A stretch of DNA of 64,000 bases, taken from positions 62,001 to 126,000 of the forward strand of contig NZ_BBZI01000014.1 in the NCBI RefSeq assembly GCF_008974245.1, given 5' to 3'. The DNA is from Streptomyces abyssomicinicus. GTDB taxonomy: Bacteria > Actinomycetota > Actinomycetes > Streptomycetales > Streptomycetaceae. The position numbers were made by a program, and so were the translations under genes. The notes under the pieces are model-generated. The model saw nothing but the letters and a program-made list of their open reading frames with translations. It was not told where the DNA came from and made no database searches. Of the stretch, positions 61,639-64,000 are shown piece after piece; within the stretch, counting starts at the first letter, position 1; each line of letters opens with the position of its first letter.

Positions 61639-62836
61639 CGGTCCCTCCCCGCCACGGCGCCGGCCTGCACAGCCGGCGGTACCCGAGGAAACCGACCGCC
61701 ACCGCGGCGGCTCCGGCGACCGCCGGAACCACGTACCCCGCCCTCGCGCCGGCCGCGTCGATCACGAGGCCGGCCCCCGACGAGCCGAGCGCGACGCCGA
61801 CGGCGAGCCCGGTGCTGATCCAGGTCATGCCCTCGGTCAGTTGCGCGCGTGGCACGTGCTGTTCGATCAGGGACATCGTGGTGATCATCGTGGGAGCGAT
61901 GAACAGGCCCGCGAGGAACAGCGCCACGGCCAGGAACGGCAGGTTCCCGACCAATTGGAGGGGGATCATACTCGCGGCCATCGCACAGACACCCACCAGC
62001 CAGCGCCGTTCCGGACGGCCCTGGACGCGCAGAACGCCGAAGACGAGTCCGGCAACGCAGGAGCCCGCCGCGTACACGGCCAGCACCAGGCTGGCCGCGG
62101 CCTTCTGCCCCAACTCCTCGGCGAACGCCACCGTCACCACGTCGACCGCGCCGAAGACGGTTCCGGTGGCGACGAAGGTCGCCACCAGCACCTGGAGTCC
62201 CGGCGAGCGCAGGGCGCTGCCGCGCACGTGCTCCTCCGGCGGGTGCGGACGCGGCTCGGTGGCCCGCTGGGAGGTCAGCCAGAACACGCCGGTCGCCATG
62301 AACACGGCCGCGAGCAGCGGTCCGGCCTCCGGGAACCACGCGGTGGACAGTCCGATCGAGACGATCGGGCCGACGATGAAGCAGACCTCGTCGACGACCG
62401 ACTCGAAGGAGTAGGCGGTGTGCAGCAGCGGGGTGCCGCGGTAGAGGGCCGCCCACCGGGCGCGCACCATCGAGCCCAGGCTGGGCACGCAGCCGACGAG
62501 GGCGGAGAAGACGAACAGGGTCCAGTCCGGCCACCGGAAATGGGTCGCCACCAGCAGGCCGGCGGCTCCGGTCAGGGCGACGAGCACCGCGGGGCGCAGC
62601 ACCCGGCTCTGGCCGTGGCGGTCGATCAGCCGGGAGATCTGCGGCCCGAGGACGGCCGAGGAGAGCGCGATGGTCGCCGAGAGGGCGCCGGCCAGTCCGT
62701 ACCGGCCGGTCACCTGGGAGATCATGGTGACCACGCCGATGCCCATCATGGACAGCGGCAGCCGGCCGACGAGACCCGCTGCGGCGAAGGCGCGGGTGCC
62801 GGGCGGCGCGAAGAGGGCGCGGTAGGGCGTGGGCAC
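61586..62836 (-). CDS. MFS transporter
   Basis: A 416-residue major facilitator protein with about 12 membrane helices; a recognisable loop motif is RLIDRHGQSRVLRPAVL between helices 2 and 3. Substrate cannot be judged. The start is the GTG at 62834-62836. Its 3' end overlaps the lactone oxidase gene by 53 bases, so the two are cotranscribed. Confidence 0.88.
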   Translation of the reverse strand: MPTPYRALFAPPGTRAFAAAGLVGRLPLSMMGIGVVTMISQVTGRYGLAGALSATIALSSAVLGPQISRLIDRHGQSRVLRPAVLVALTGAAGLLVATHFRWPDWTLFVFSALVGCVPSLGSMVRARWAALYRGTPLLHTAYSFESVVDEVCFIVGPIVSIGLSTAWFPEAGPLLAAVFMATGVFWLTSQRATEPRPHPPEEHVRGSALRSPGLQVLVATFVATGTVFGAVDVVTVAFAEELGQKAAASLVLAVYAAGSCVAGLVFGVLRVQGRPERRWLVGVCAMAASMIPLQLVGNLPFLAVALFLAGLFIAPTMITTMSLIEQHVPRAQLTEGMTWISTGLAVGVALGSSGAGLVIDAAGARAGYVVPAVAGAAAVAVGFLGYRRLCRPAPWRGGTVVEQHGERTGKAEQHLA

Positions 62837-63073
62837 GGGCTCTCCGGGGAAAAAGGGGCGTCGCTGCCCTGGTCAGGAGGTGGTTGGCCAATACAGCTTA
62901 CGGCCGCTTCGATCAGGTGTGCCCCGGGTGCGGGGGCGTTCGAACAGGGTGCGCGGAGGCAGAGGGGGCGCAGGCCGCAGGACGTCCCGGGCCGGTCGGC
63001 CGGTTTCCCGGGATTCCCGGGGGCCGGATGGCCCGGTTTCCCCGTCGCCGGTCGCTGGTGGGAAGATCGGGGC

Positions 63074-64000
63074 ATGCCAGATGTGCTCGAATCCTCCCCT
63101 TACGACGCATTGCTGCTGCTCTCCTTCGGCGGCCCGGAGGGCCCCGAGGACGTTGTCCCGTTCCTGGAGAACGTCACCCGGGGCCGCGGCATCCCCAAGG
63201 AACGCCTCAAGGAGGTGGGGCAGCACTACTTCCTGTTCGGTGGCGTGAGCCCGATCAACGGCCAGAACCGCGCGCTCCTGGACGCCCTGCGCGAGGACTT
63301 CGCGGATCACGGGCTGGACCTGCCGGTCTACTGGGGCAACCGCAACTGGGCTCCCTACCTGACCGACACCCTCCGCGAGATGGTGCGGGACGGCCGCCGC
63401 CGCATCCTGGTGCTGGCCACCAGCGCCTACGCCTCCTACTCGGGCTGCCGGCAGTACCGCGAGAACCTGGCCGGCGCCCTGGCCACCCTGGAGGCGGAGG
63501 GCCTGGAGCTGCCTCGGGTGGACAAGCTGCGGCACTACTTCAACCACCCGGGCTTCGTGGAGCCGATGATCGACGGCGTGGTCGAGGCCCTGGCGGACCT
63601 CCCCGAGGAGGTGCGGGACGGCGCCCACCTGGCGTTCACCACGCACTCCATCCCGACCGCCGCCGCGGACAGCTCCGGCCCGGTCGAGGAGCACGGGGAC
63701 GGCGGCTCCTACGTGAAGCAGCACCTCGACGTCGCCCGGTCGATCGCCGACGCGGTACGCGAGCGCACCGGTGCGGACCGGCCCTGGCAGCTCGTCTACC
63801 AGTCGCGTTCCGGAGCCCCGCACATCCCGTGGCTGGAGCCGGACATCTGCGACCACCTCGAGGAGCGGCACGCCGCGGGCGTCCCGGCCGTGGTGATGGT
63901 GCCGATCGGCTTCGTCTCCGACCACATGGAGGTCCTCTACGACCTCGACACCGAGGCCAGGGCGAAGGCCGGGGAACTGGGGCTTGCGGTGCGCCGTTCG
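63074..64000 (+). CDS. hemH: Ferrochelatase (coproporphyrin type), partial
   Basis: The frame runs 309 codons to the window end without a stop. It begins MPDVLESSPYDALLLLSFGG and contains YWGNRNWAPYL, TSAYASYSGCRQYRENL, the active-site His region FTTHSIPTAA and YQSRSGAPHIPWLEPDICDH. In actinobacteria this enzyme inserts iron into coproporphyrin III rather than protoporphyrin IX (CpfC pathway). The ATG at 63074 lies 237 bases from the divergent MFS gene. The C-terminus is cut off. Confidence 0.93.
   Translation, partial: MPDVLESSPYDALLLLSFGGPEGPEDVVPFLENVTRGRGIPKERLKEVGQHYFLFGGVSPINGQNRALLDALREDFADHGLDLPVYWGNRNWAPYLTDTLREMVRDGRRRILVLATSAYASYSGCRQYRENLAGALATLEAEGLELPRVDKLRHYFNHPGFVEPMIDGVVEALADLPEEVRDGAHLAFTTHSIPTAAADSSGPVEEHGDGGSYVKQHLDVARSIADAVRERTGADRPWQLVYQSRSGAPHIPWLEPDICDHLEERHAAGVPAVVMVPIGFVSDHMEVLYDLDTEARAKAGELGLAVRRS

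Noticed and set aside
1..64000. tRNA genes, rRNA or CRISPR arrays
   Set aside because: No cloverleaf-compatible segment with a TTC-type T loop and no regularly spaced direct repeats of CRISPR type were noticed, though a covariance search would be decisive.

Overview
The window is a very GC-rich actinobacterial chromosome segment. Gene content and order identify it as the conserved core of a Streptomyces chromosome: dinG-lexA-nrdR-nrdJ, recQ, whiH-hrdB, parE, parC, an M16 peptidase pair, sepH and hemH. From memory this matches roughly the SCO5802-SCO5859 interval of S. coelicolor. GTG and TTG starts, GTGA/TGATG overlaps and strong GC-rich hairpin terminators also fit. I see no tRNA, rRNA, CRISPR array or intact mobile element.

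Layout. 1-6100: DNA damage and nucleotide supply, with the end of a DinG helicase, LexA with a candidate SOS operator, and NrdR followed by the B12-dependent ribonucleotide reductase NrdJ behind a pair of candidate NrdR boxes. 6100-17840: small conserved genes (TerD-like, YdbC-like, histidine phosphatase, ADP-ribosylglycohydrolase, DUF4173 membrane protein, rnhB) and a RecQ helicase with a phosphoribosyltransferase-like C-terminus. 17900-24360: a DUF4192 protein, a Nudix/winged-helix regulator, an ABC protein with a degenerate Walker A, and the sporulation regulator whiH. 24360-30300: hrdB (principal sigma factor), a secreted trypsin-like protease, a small DUF7455 protein and parE. 30300-36300: a DUF485/acetate-symporter pair, an iron-box-controlled Suc_Fer-like protein, a lower-GC patch with a DUF6082-type protein and a broken IS5-family transposase, and a CobW GTPase. 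36400-44700: parC, two M16 peptidases, an M23 peptidase behind a c-di-AMP (ydaO) riboswitch, a GntR regulator, and an HPr protein interrupted by a Gly-rich insertion. 44750-53060: a GNAT/acyl-CoA synthetase fusion, a DUF5998-alkaline phosphatase pair, tdk, and an oxidoreductase/TetR block. The tdk-to-TetR block is bracketed by what look like the 5' and 3' ends of a second, broken tdk. 53060-64000: a CxxC AhpD-like protein with a divergent MocR regulator, a scramblase-like protein, an AMIN-like secreted protein, VOC and sulfurtransferase genes, sepH, an aldonolactone oxidase, an MFS transporter and the start of ferrochelatase.

No complete new multigene system is evident; most genes are chromosomal housekeeping. 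The most unusual items are the Gly-rich insertion inside the HPr fold (44097-44675), the bracketing tdk fragments (49601-49655 and 52915-53022), the RecQ-PRTase fusion (15660-17837), the Lys-to-Arg change in the ABC Walker A (21375-23312), three helically phased direct repeats before the DUF4173 gene (10604-10636), an iron box abutting a start codon (33771-33789), and several tandem repeats in terminators and intergenic DNA.
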